14,880 nt of DNA from Bacteroidales bacterium (GTDB lineage: Bacteria > Bacteroidota > Bacteroidia > Bacteroidales > Muribaculaceae), in NCBI GenBank assembly GCA_004553095.1, contig SFMJ01000031.1, positions 1-14,880 of the forward strand. Direction: 5' to 3'. The position numbers and the translations under genes were made by a program. Positions within the stretch are counted from its first letter, which is position 1. Every line of letters starts with the position of its first letter. The notes under the pieces are model-generated. The model saw only the letters and a list, made by a program, of their open reading frames with translations. It ran no database searches and was not told where the DNA came from. Below, one piece after another: positions 1-6,825 of the stretch.

Positions 1-890
1 ATGTCAGTATATACATCGTCGTTGCCGGTGTCGATTTGCACGCCACACACCGTGTCGAGCCATTCGATCTTCAGAAGTGTCCCCTTTTCGCGCATCACAG
101 CCTCAAAGGGAACATAGACCTCTTGTTGGAAGTCCAGTTTCTTATAGGCGTTGATCAGAGTGGCGAAGAGTCTGTCGATCTCCGGATTTTTGTTCCAAAG
201 CAGACTGAAGATCTTGATCCAGTTGTCGTATGACACATATTGGATCACTTGCGACACAATCTTGCTGAAGTTCGATTGATAGATTGCGGCTGCATTGTTG
301 CCGATCACCTCTTTGATATAGTCGCTGATGTCGCGTATATCATCTTCCGTGATGATGTCGTGCTGGATCTTCTTGCTTTGCCACAATGATGACAATGCCT
401 CCAATTCGTGATTGATCGCTTCGTAGGTCAGTGTAGTCTCGACGTCGATCTTGATGTCGTTGTAATATGAATCTGTGAGTAGCAAAATTATATCCACCAC
501 TGAGAGATTCTCGATCTTGACACGATTATGACCCTTCCGGTGATCTCTTTTTATCGTGAAGCGTGTGATTACGCCGGTCGACTCTATCTTGCTGTTATTA
601 CCTCCGCTGGGGTTCAGATCATCGATAAAGCTATATTCTTTCCCATCGTTCTCGATGACAAAGGGATGATCGGAAGAGGATAAAAGACTACTCATCAGAT
701 AAGATTTACCTACCTGACTCTCACCGTAGGCGGCTGCTGAGCATTTCCCGGCAAGCGCCTTGCGGATCTTCGACAGTTTGCGTCGATATTCCTTGAATTG
801 CTCGACCGGGAAAGTGTCTTTCTTAAATTCTTTTGCCCATGCCAGCGATTCGTTGATGATGCTTATATGGTTGTCTATATCTTGTATCAT
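1..890 (-). CDS. srfC: SrfC-like P-loop NTPase, N-terminal 296 residues (partial)
   Basis: The reading frame is open from the ATG at 888-890 to the left edge, so the C-terminal part is missing. An ATG at 893-895 is out of frame and stops after two codons, which favours 890. The gene starts 29 bp after the srfB stop, so the two are almost certainly co-transcribed. Residues 56-63 read GESQVGKS, a Walker A (G1) motif, preceded by a basic helix-like N-terminus rich in Lys and Arg. Residues 104-111, STGVITRF, resemble the switch-I (G2) threonine region of dynamin-like GTPases. I see no clear G3 (DxxG) or G4 (NKxD) in the part present. No signal peptide or membrane segment is visible, so it is probably cytoplasmic. 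The SrfC assignment rests on the P-loop and its position after SrfB. The family is labelled a putative virulence factor, with no established reaction. The ATPase or GTPase choice is open. Confidence 0.7.
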   Translation of the reverse strand, partial: MIQDIDNHISIINESLAWAKEFKKDTFPVEQFKEYRRKLSKIRKALAGKCSAAAYGESQVGKSYLMSSLLSSSDHPFVIENDGKEYSFIDDLNPSGGNNSKIESTGVITRFTIKRDHRKGHNRVKIENLSVVDIILLLTDSYYNDIKIDVETTLTYEAINHELEALSSLWQSKKIQHDIITEDDIRDISDYIKEVIGNNAAAIYQSNFSKIVSQVIQYVSYDNWIKIFSLLWNKNPEIDRLFATLINAYKKLDFQQEVYVPFEAVMREKGTLLKIEWLDTVCGVQIDTGNDDVYTD

Positions 891-919
891 ATCATTTCTT
901 TATTTGGGGGAATGAGCTT

Positions 920-3880
920 TTAAAAATTGAATGCTCCCGAATCGAGCCAATATTTCTCATTCGCACCGAGACTCTGAATGTGGATCTCTACATTGCTCTC
1001 CATCACATCGTTATCCTCTTTGTCGCGTATGGAGGATATGGTCAGTGATTCTTTGTCGTCGACATCTCTATCGATGGTCAGTTTGAATGGCATACGCTTC
1101 TTGAGCATATCCACCTGCTCGTTGATCAGCGATTGCACTTTGGCATCTGTCAGTGTCACTCCATCATTCAAGAGTGCTTTCTTGCGGATGCGGTCTGCTA
1201 TCTTATGCCGGTTGAAGTCTATCGTGTAGAGTGCCCTGCAGGGATAGGTGTCTATACCGATTTGTCGAACATTCAGCGTCGTGGGGATGGTGCTGATGGT
1301 CAGATCTCCTTGCGCTTGCTCGGGCGTGATGAAGTATTCGATCGGCTGACCCTCTCTCGTGGCTTCTATATAGTTTACTGTCGATTTCAAACCCTCTTTA
1401 AGTTTGTTGAGATTGATCACAAATTTATTGAGGTTCGACAGCTCGGAGGCATAGTGCCCGATCACACCACCCATTGCCACGATGGTCTTGGGATTGGTGA
1501 TCGACCCGGTGTTGTCGTCAAATGGATACCAGTCTCCGACATAGTAGTTGTTGAGTATAATCAGCCTGTCGGGCGATACGGCATAGTATTTCAAGAAGAT
1601 ATTCTTGATGGCTGGGAGTGATGAGGGTCTGACTGCCTCTCGCTTGAATTTCCATTCGATTCGGGTGATGTCGATACCCGTCTTCTCTCTGAAGCCGGTT
1701 ATGATCGTGGCGTTCGGCTCGTTGTCAGCAAAAACATCATGATACCTTACTACACAATCTTTGTGATTGTTCTTGAGCAGTTCCAAGAAGTGACACATCA
1801 ACGGCACGGAGTATTGTATGTTGAAGTCTTTCCGAAGTATGCGGTCTGCCACCGTCTGCCCGTTATGGTCCGGTCCGAAGAAGTCTTTGATGCTCTGACG
1901 ATATTGTGCCGACGTTAGATGCTTTAAGGCATAGCGGAAGGCACTCTCTTCATTCAAGAGCATCACATTCTTGATCAAACCATTGAGCATATCATCTCCG
2001 GCGAAGTAGTAACTGTCGTAGAACCGAGGCTCCGGCGTGATAGTTGTTACATCTCCCTTCTCGTAGGTGTATTTGCTGATCATCAGGTCGGTGGTGCCGG
2101 CGCCGATATCCAATGACCCTACCGTGAGAGAGTGCTGAGTGTCGCCATCTTCTACCTTGCCATAGATGTTGAAGAACTCACTGCAACATCCCTTGTATTT
2201 GTGACCCACTTCTCCATACATATATACCAACTGCGAGCAGGTGGCTTCGTCATAATACCATTCTGCATCCGAGTCCTTGCGTGTGCGAACCGCCGGAATC
2301 ACTTCGACCTTGGTTGACTTGATGTCTTTCTGCCCATTGAAGCGTGATAAGATGATCACGGCATCTTGTGCACATTTCACCAATGCCTCTCGCTCGAGCT
2401 TCGACATTGCTGTCGGACATGTCACTATGATGCGCTTGATCTTGCGCGGCATCTCCGGATAGCCGAACCCGGTCTTGATCGAGCGATGTTGCGCATTATT
2501 GATCTGGCTGTGTGCCTGCACCAGCATCTCCAAAAATGATAAGGTCATCAGCGACCTGCGGGAGTAGTGGAAGGAGAGACCGCCTTCTCCGGTAGGATCC
2601 AACTGACCGTCGCTCTTGAGCTGAGAGGTGATGCCCTGAAGATTGAGTATATGATCATCTTTCTCTCCCGGCAATACCAAGAACTGCCACTCCTCTTTGT
2701 TCGGACGCCAATCCCATAAGTAGCGTTTCGGGCTCGAGTATGTAGAGAGCGATTCCAACCGACTCTCTCTGTTCGAGGCTCGGTGGATAAGCGTGCTCGC
2801 CTCCTTGCCAAGCCTTACCAAACTCGGATATACAAATTGCCGACTGTTCTTCGGCCCAAAGTCCCCGAAGTTGACCTTGCGGAAGGCAAGTCGCATATCG
2901 AAGGGCTCATCGTAGGTGCGAATCGAACATCCCTCTTTCGTCTCTCGGATCGTGTCGGTGAAATCTACCAATGACAGCGGACGCACCTGATTAAAACTTG
3001 AGTTGTCTTCGATCAGTAGTGCTGTCGTCTTGGAGTTGCCGATGTCGATCACCATATCGACATCTCTCGTCTCGACATCTATATCTTTGAATAACTCGAC
3101 TGTCGGGAATAGCCCGTTTCTCGACAGATAATTGACAAGGAAGATATAGGTGGCTACATAGCTCATCTTGAGCTTATTCCCTTTCAATTGCGAAATTCGT
3201 GCCAAATCGGGATGTGCCAAGTGCATCAAGTGTCGGTCGACATAGCTCCATTCCTGTCCAGTCGAGCAGTAATCCAAGAGAAACAGCTCATTGCTACAAA
3301 GACCAAAGTTCATGCTCTTCCCGAACTTGTCGGGAAATTCCGGACTCTCGTTGGCGGCATCTGCCTCGTATGAGGTATGTGTGTCAAATGCCAACAATAC
3401 ATTATAGACCCGTGTGCCCTTATCCCCCTTTACCGGGATTAGTTTGAAGCGGGACCAGTTGAGCGGTCCATATTTGAACTTCTTCTCTGTCCTCTTAAAG
3501 AAGTAGGGCGCCGGCAACCATACATTCTCAAACGATGACAAGTAATTCTCCTTGTCGGAGAATGTGAGGCTGAAAATCTCACCTTTTACCCCGTTGCAGA
3601 GCTCGTCATCGACCTTGATAGGGTAGATGCCGTCATGACGAAGATCATTGATGTCTATCTCTACATCATTCGAGAGATAACCATTCTTCAGAAGTTCTGC
3701 CTTTTTGAAATAGGCGGTACACTCCTCGGTGTTTACCTCCTGTACCAACTCAAGTTTCCACTCTCCGCTCTCAGTGTCATACCACTCATGAAACCACTGC
3801 TTGAAGCGATCTTGAAGATTCAACTTCAAGGGGAATGTCGTCAACTGAATCCCGGAATTAGCAATAAGCGTAAAATCCAT
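920..3880 (-). CDS. srfB: SrfB-family actin/Hsp70-fold ATPase-like protein
   Basis: The protein has 986 residues from the ATG at 3878-3880; an in-frame TTG at 3886 would add two. About 1000 residues is the usual SrfB length. The N-terminus has the family-like segment LIANSGIQ (about residues 6-13). Three nucleotide-binding signatures of the actin/Hsp70/sugar-kinase fold are visible: phosphate-1 DIGNSKTT from D279, phosphate-2 DIGAGTTDL from D591, and an adenosine-type motif VAMGGVIGHY near residue 800. About 310 residues separate phosphate 1 from phosphate 2, so the fold carries a large insertion. The N-terminal ~270 residues are an extra domain of unknown function. There is no signal peptide or membrane span, so it is probably cytoplasmic. 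SrfB was named from a Salmonella SsrB-regulated locus, but homologues occur in non-pathogens and the substrate is unknown. It leads a two-gene unit with srfC; no srfA lies upstream. The family call is fairly secure, the function is not. Confidence 0.82.
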   Translation of the reverse strand: MDFTLIANSGIQLTTFPLKLNLQDRFKQWFHEWYDTESGEWKLELVQEVNTEECTAYFKKAELLKNGYLSNDVEIDINDLRHDGIYPIKVDDELCNGVKGEIFSLTFSDKENYLSSFENVWLPAPYFFKRTEKKFKYGPLNWSRFKLIPVKGDKGTRVYNVLLAFDTHTSYEADAANESPEFPDKFGKSMNFGLCSNELFLLDYCSTGQEWSYVDRHLMHLAHPDLARISQLKGNKLKMSYVATYIFLVNYLSRNGLFPTVELFKDIDVETRDVDMVIDIGNSKTTALLIEDNSSFNQVRPLSLVDFTDTIRETKEGCSIRTYDEPFDMRLAFRKVNFGDFGPKNSRQFVYPSLVRLGKEASTLIHRASNRESRLESLSTYSSPKRYLWDWRPNKEEWQFLVLPGEKDDHILNLQGITSQLKSDGQLDPTGEGGLSFHYSRRSLMTLSFLEMLVQAHSQINNAQHRSIKTGFGYPEMPRKIKRIIVTCPTAMSKLEREALVKCAQDAVIILSRFNGQKDIKSTKVEVIPAVRTRKDSDAEWYYDEATCSQLVYMYGEVGHKYKGCCSEFFNIYGKVEDGDTQHSLTVGSLDIGAGTTDLMISKYTYEKGDVTTITPEPRFYDSYYFAGDDMLNGLIKNVMLLNEESAFRYALKHLTSAQYRQSIKDFFGPDHNGQTVADRILRKDFNIQYSVPLMCHFLELLKNNHKDCVVRYHDVFADNEPNATIITGFREKTGIDITRIEWKFKREAVRPSSLPAIKNIFLKYYAVSPDRLIILNNYYVGDWYPFDDNTGSITNPKTIVAMGGVIGHYASELSNLNKFVINLNKLKEGLKSTVNYIEATREGQPIEYFITPEQAQGDLTISTIPTTLNVRQIGIDTYPCRALYTIDFNRHKIADRIRKKALLNDGVTLTDAKVQSLINEQVDMLKKRMPFKLTIDRDVDDKESLTISSIRDKEDNDVMESNVEIHIQSLGANEKYWLDSGAFNF

Positions 3881-3912
3881 TTGCAAAAGTATTTATGGAT
3901 AATTCATAATCC

Positions 3913-3933
3913 AAATCTCTTTGACAGAGATCT
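3913..3933. promoter_or_regulatory. dyad copy 2 in the srfB leader
   Basis: On the minus strand this reads AGATCTCT-N5-AGAGATTT, with 6-bp perfect inner arms and one mismatch further out. It has the same arms and the same 5-nt spacer as the dyad at 4108-4128. It lies between the predicted -7 box (3953-3960) and the srfB ATG, so it would fall in the first part of the transcript. It could be an operator or an RNA hairpin in the leader. Confidence 0.45.
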
Positions 3934-3952
3934 GGGAATCGTTAATTAGTCA

Positions 3953-3960
3953 CAAAGATA
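3953..3960 (-). promoter_or_regulatory. putative srfB promoter, -7 element
   Basis: The minus strand reads TATCTTTG, a full match to the Bacteroides -7 consensus TAnnTTTG. The position expected for the -33 TTTG is poor (GTTA-like), so the site is supported by one element only. Transcription would begin near 3946, leaving a leader of roughly 65 nt before the srfB ATG. Confidence 0.4.
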
Positions 3961-4104
3961 TGAAAAATCTTTGATATTTGTAACCCTGTTGAGTAAAATC
4001 TTTTGATTTTGATTGTTTATTTTGCCTATGTATTCTCCGATTTATACGAATTCATTAGCTGTATAGGTATCCAAATAATTATCGATAAGCATTTTATATC
4101 ACAT

Positions 4105-4131
4105 TCAAGATCTCTTACTAAGAGATCTTGA
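4105..4131. repeat. perfect 12-bp inverted repeat, dyad copy 1
   Basis: TCAAGATCTCTT and AAGAGATCTTGA form perfect 12-bp arms around a 3-nt loop. The core AGATCTCT-N5-AGAGATCT at 4108-4128 recurs with one change at 3913-3933. No T-run follows on the minus strand, and an A-run follows on the plus strand, so it is not a typical intrinsic terminator for typA. It lies about 150-180 bp upstream of the predicted srfB start site and may be a regulator site. Confidence 0.5.
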
Positions 4132-4212
4132 TAAAAAACATTTCTCCGGCAAGTTGGAAATGTGTTTCTAAAACAAACTCTTATCTTCTGATATATAGTG
4201 ATATAAATATTA

Positions 4213-4245
4213 AACGGGGCGGCATCGGTGGGATGCTGCCCCGTT
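4213..4245 (-). terminator. typA transcription terminator (hairpin)
   Basis: Arms of 13 bp (4213-4225 and 4233-4245) flank a 7-nt loop; on the minus strand they read AACGGGGCAGCAT and ATGCCGCCCCGTT, with one A-C mismatch. The GC-rich stem lies 72 bp beyond the typA stop and is followed by TAATATTTAT, a weak U-rich tract. On the plus strand the same stem pairs fully with one G-U, so it could work both ways. Confidence 0.6.
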
Positions 4246-4272
4246 GGGTTATTCGGTTGGTTGTTTTTTCTA

Positions 4273-4292
4273 TTGACCGAAGTTGACCGAAG
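4273..4292. repeat. 10-bp tandem duplication downstream of typA
   Basis: TTGACCGAAG occurs twice in a row (4273-4282 and 4283-4292), and a third partial copy begins TTGA. Just beside it GCGGTTGGCG occurs at 4299-4308 and again inside the last typA codons at 4323-4332. These look like small slippage duplications. Confidence 0.6.
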
Positions 4293-4316
4293 TTGAATGC
4301 GGTTGGCGAATCTTTC

Positions 4317-6116
4317 TTAGCTGCGGTTGGCGCGTTTGCGCTCGTTTTCGTCTAAGATTATTTTGCGGATGCGTAGGTGGTTGGGGGTTACTTCTACGTA
4401 TTCGTCTTCTTTGATGTATTCCAAGGCTTCTTCCAAAGAGAAGACTACCGGCGGCACGATCTTCGCTTTCTCATCCGCTCCGGAGGCGCGCATGTTGGTC
4501 AGCTTTTTCGATTTTGTGACGTTCACCGGGATGTCCCTGTCTTTGGCACTCTCGCCTACCACCTGGCCGGCATATACCTCTTCTTGCGGGAAGATGAAGA
4601 AGCGACCGCGATCTTGCAGTTTGTCAAGGGCATAGGCGTAGCTCGTGCCTCCCTCCATGGCTATCAGCGAACCGTTGGTGCGGCGCTCGATATCCCCTTT
4701 CCAGGGTTGGTATTCCAAGAAGCGGTGTGCCATGATGGCTTCGCCGGCAGTGCCGGTCAGCACGTTGTTGCGCAAGCCGATAATGCCGCGCGAGGGTATC
4801 TGGAATTCGATGTCTATGCGGTCGTTGCGTGTGGTCATCGAGAGGATATCTCCTTTGCGGCGGGTCACCATGTCGATCACTTTGGAGCTGTATTCTTCGG
4901 GCACGTTGATGCTCAGCGCCTCTATCGGCTCGCATTTTACGCCGTCGATCTCCTTGATGATCACCTTGGGTTGTCCTACCTGCAGCTCGTATCCTTCGCG
5001 ACGCATGGTCTCGATCAGGATGGAGAGGTGGAGCACACCGCGGCCATATACCTGCCATGCATCTTCGCGTTCACCCTTCTCGACGCGGAGTGCCAGGTTC
5101 TTGTCGAGTTCGCGTTCGAGGCGCTCTTGGATATGGCGAGAGGTGACATATTTGCCATCTTTGCCGAAGAAGGGGCTGTCGTTGATGGTGAAGGTCATCG
5201 ACATGGTGGGTTCGTCGATGGCAATGCGGGGTAGCGGTTCGGGACGGTCGTAGAGGGAGATGGTGTCGCCGATTTCGAAACCGTCGAGTCCGACGATGGC
5301 GCAGATGTCGCCACTCTCCACAGCATCGGTGCGCTTGCGTCCCATCCCTTCGAAGGTGTGAAGTTCTTTGATCTTCTGGCGGCTTACGCTCCCATCTTTC
5401 TTACAGAGCCCGATCTCCATACCTTCGCGGAGGGTGCCTCGGTGCACGCGCCCCACGGCGATACGTCCCACGTAGTTGCTATAGTCGAGACTCGTGATGA
5501 GCATCTGGGGATCGCCCTCGATCTTGCGTGGCGCCGGTATATATTCGATGATGGCGTCGAGCAGCGGGGTGATGTTGTCGGTCGGTTTGCGCCAATCGGT
5601 GCTCATCCAGTTCTGCTTTGCCGAACCGTAGATCGTAGGGAAGTCGAGCTGATCTTCTGTTGCGTCAAGGTTGAACATCAGGTCGAACACCATCTCGTTG
5701 ACTTCATCGGGACGGCAGTTGGGCTTGTCGACCTTGTTGATCACCACCACCGGCTTCAGACCCATTGCGATGGCTTTCTGCAGCACGAATCTTGTCTGCG
5801 GCATCGGCCCTTCGAAGGCGTCGACGAGCAGCAGACAACCATCTGCCATGTTGAGCACACGCTCCACTTCGCCGCCGAAATCAGCGTGTCCCGGAGTGTC
5901 TATGATGTTGATCTTGGTGTCTTTATAGTTGATCGACACGTTCTTCGAGAGTATCGTGATACCGCGTTCGCGTTCCAAATCGTTGTTGTCAAGGATCAAC
6001 TCTCCGGTGGTTTGGTTATCTCTAAAGAGATGCCCGGCGAGTAGCATCTTGTCTACAAGGGTAGTTTTGCCATGGTCCACATGGGCGATGATGGCGATGT
6101 TGCGAATGTTTTGCAT
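4317..6116 (-). CDS. typA: Translational GTPase TypA/BipA
   Basis: This 599-residue protein is a member of the EF-G-like translation GTPases and has the usual BipA length of about 600. All G motifs are visible: G1 AHVDHGKTT (11-19), G2 RGITI (51-55), G3 DTPGH (73-77), G4 NKVD (127-130) and G5 GSAK (164-167). Domain II, the EF-G-like domains III and V and the BipA-specific C-terminal domain follow. The family binds the ribosome at the EF-G site, and in other bacteria supports 50S assembly and growth at low temperature or under stress. The protein is cytoplasmic. The ATG at 6114-6116 is preceded by AAGGAA at a usable distance and by a Bacteroides-type promoter. A hairpin terminator follows, so it is probably a single-gene unit. 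The reading frame is intact with no oddities. Confidence 0.97.
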   Translation of the reverse strand: MQNIRNIAIIAHVDHGKTTLVDKMLLAGHLFRDNQTTGELILDNNDLERERGITILSKNVSINYKDTKINIIDTPGHADFGGEVERVLNMADGCLLLVDAFEGPMPQTRFVLQKAIAMGLKPVVVINKVDKPNCRPDEVNEMVFDLMFNLDATEDQLDFPTIYGSAKQNWMSTDWRKPTDNITPLLDAIIEYIPAPRKIEGDPQMLITSLDYSNYVGRIAVGRVHRGTLREGMEIGLCKKDGSVSRQKIKELHTFEGMGRKRTDAVESGDICAIVGLDGFEIGDTISLYDRPEPLPRIAIDEPTMSMTFTINDSPFFGKDGKYVTSRHIQERLERELDKNLALRVEKGEREDAWQVYGRGVLHLSILIETMRREGYELQVGQPKVIIKEIDGVKCEPIEALSINVPEEYSSKVIDMVTRRKGDILSMTTRNDRIDIEFQIPSRGIIGLRNNVLTGTAGEAIMAHRFLEYQPWKGDIERRTNGSLIAMEGGTSYAYALDKLQDRGRFFIFPQEEVYAGQVVGESAKDRDIPVNVTKSKKLTNMRASGADEKAKIVPPVVFSLEEALEYIKEDEYVEVTPNHLRIRKIILDENERKRANRS

Positions 6117-6137
6117 TTGTTATTTCCTTTGATTTTG

Positions 6138-6164
6138 CAAAGTTACAAAAAATATGTTATACAA
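6138..6164 (-). promoter_or_regulatory. typA promoter
   Basis: The minus strand has TAACTTTG at 6138-6145, an exact TAnnTTTG -7 element. GTTG, a 3-of-4 match to the -33 TTTG, lies 16 nt further upstream, which is shorter than the usual 19-21. A short leader of about 15-20 nt with the ribosome-binding sequence AAAGGAAAT leads to the ATG at 6116. Confidence 0.6.
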
Positions 6165-6257
6165 CACACTTTTTATCCCCCTTTTTACAATCTTCCCTAC
6201 CCATCACATGTTACAATTAGGATAAAACATAGTTTTACCTTCAATAGCTCCATGTTT

Positions 6258-6288
6258 AGTGGTTGTTGCAAAAAATGCAACAACCACT
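6258..6288 (-). terminator. hairpin closing the tam operon
   Basis: Perfect 13-bp arms AGTGGTTGTTGCA and TGCAACAACCACT surround a 5-nt loop (U-run on the minus strand). It lies 35 bp beyond the stop of the small membrane-protein gene and before the typA promoter, where a terminator is expected. No U-tract follows the stem on the minus strand, so an intrinsic, factor-assisted or RNA-stabilising role are all possible. Confidence 0.5.
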
Positions 6289-6322
6289 TCTCTGTCCAAT
6301 TCTCCGTCATCCAACACATTCT

Positions 6323-6724
6323 TTATGTGTCTCGATATTTTTGCTTGGGGTTGGTGGGGATGGTGTCGCGTAGGAGGTCGCGGGGTGGCATTGGATTGGC
6401 TTCTCTCTTCTTTGTCGATTTGGTTTTTGAGCTTTTGGTGCTACTTTTTCCGCTCTTGCCTCTTTTGCCTTTTTTTCCAGTCTTCCTCTTCTTCGTCTTG
6501 GTGGTGTCGTATTCGGCGTTGGCGGCTTCCTTTTCCGGTTTGGCTTGGGATTCTTCCCGGCTTTCTGTGGTGTCGCTTCTCTGCTCGATGGTTATGGTCA
6601 CGTCGCCGGTGACTTCTCCCCTCTGTCGACTCCCGGCGATCAGATAGGTGATAACTATCAAGATAATGGCTATCAGGGCGATAACTGCCGCCCCGATTCG
6701 TTCATTGCGCGATAGTTTCTTCAT
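6323..6724 (-). CDS. Small single-span membrane protein with polybasic tail, function unknown
   Basis: I do not recognise this 133-residue protein. It starts with a short basic segment (MKKLSRNER), then has one hydrophobic span at about residues 11-30. Residues 50-72 are mostly acidic and polar. Residues 77-108 are very rich in Lys, with Ser, Thr and Gly (for example KKRKTGKKGKRGK). It ends in a less biased segment containing PRDLLRDTIP. If the N-terminus stays inside, the polybasic tail would be periplasmic. The ATG at 6722-6724 has AGGAAG almost touching it, an unusually tight spacing, and no other Met is near. It lies 90 bp after tamL with no terminator between, and a hairpin follows, so it probably belongs to the tam operon. 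It may be an accessory envelope protein; that is inference from position only. Confidence 0.75.
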   Translation of the reverse strand: MKKLSRNERIGAAVIALIAIILIVITYLIAGSRQRGEVTGDVTITIEQRSDTTESREESQAKPEKEAANAEYDTTKTKKRKTGKKGKRGKSGKSSTKSSKTKSTKKREANPMPPRDLLRDTIPTNPKQKYRDT

Positions 6725-6780
6725 CTTCCTGTTTTTTTGTTCTTTTGCCGATTGACTCAGCAGTATGAGTATATGATTGC

Positions 6781-6825
6781 CTTCTTAGAATGAATCTTCT
6801 TAGAATGAATCTCCTTAGAATGGAT
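6781..6825. repeat. 15-bp tandem triplication over the tamL stop codon
   Basis: Three head-to-tail units: CTTCTTAGAATGAAT at 6781-6795 and 6796-6810 (identical) and CTCCTTAGAATGGAT at 6811-6825 (two changes). The unit overlapping the gene encodes the final residues and TAA of tamL. Because 15 is divisible by three, the other copies supply further in-frame TAA codons at 6800-6802 and 6785-6787, each preceded by a Phe codon. Confidence 0.9.

Larger units (their letters stand above)
3881..4316. other. srfB-typA intergenic region, no gene
   Basis: This 436-bp AT-rich stretch lies between the srfB start and the typA stop. No reading frame in it looks like a gene. It holds a -7 promoter match, two related dyads, a hairpin terminator and a short tandem duplication next to typA, each listed separately. 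A weaker 7-bp inverted repeat, ACATTTC (4138-4144) with GAAATGT (4157-4163), lies beside the upstream dyad; I attach no function to it. Confidence 0.7.

Noticed and set aside
3635..3949. 104-codon plus-strand frame at the 5' end of srfB
   Set aside because: Most of it is antisense to the N-terminus of srfB, where the family-like segment LIANSGIQ supports the minus strand.
4377..5234. 285-codon open frame on the plus strand
   Set aside because: It lies fully antisense to typA, has no promoter or ribosome-binding site, and its composition is that of a mirror frame of a conserved gene.
5358..6044. 228-codon open frame on the plus strand
   Set aside because: It is antisense to the highly conserved GTPase domain of typA, which fixes the coding strand.
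6072..6647. 191-codon plus-strand frame across the typA start, the hairpin and the small membrane-protein gene
   Set aside because: It crosses a promoter and a terminator-like hairpin. Its hydrophobic, Phe- and Leu-rich second half is the complement of the lysine-rich gene on the minus strand.
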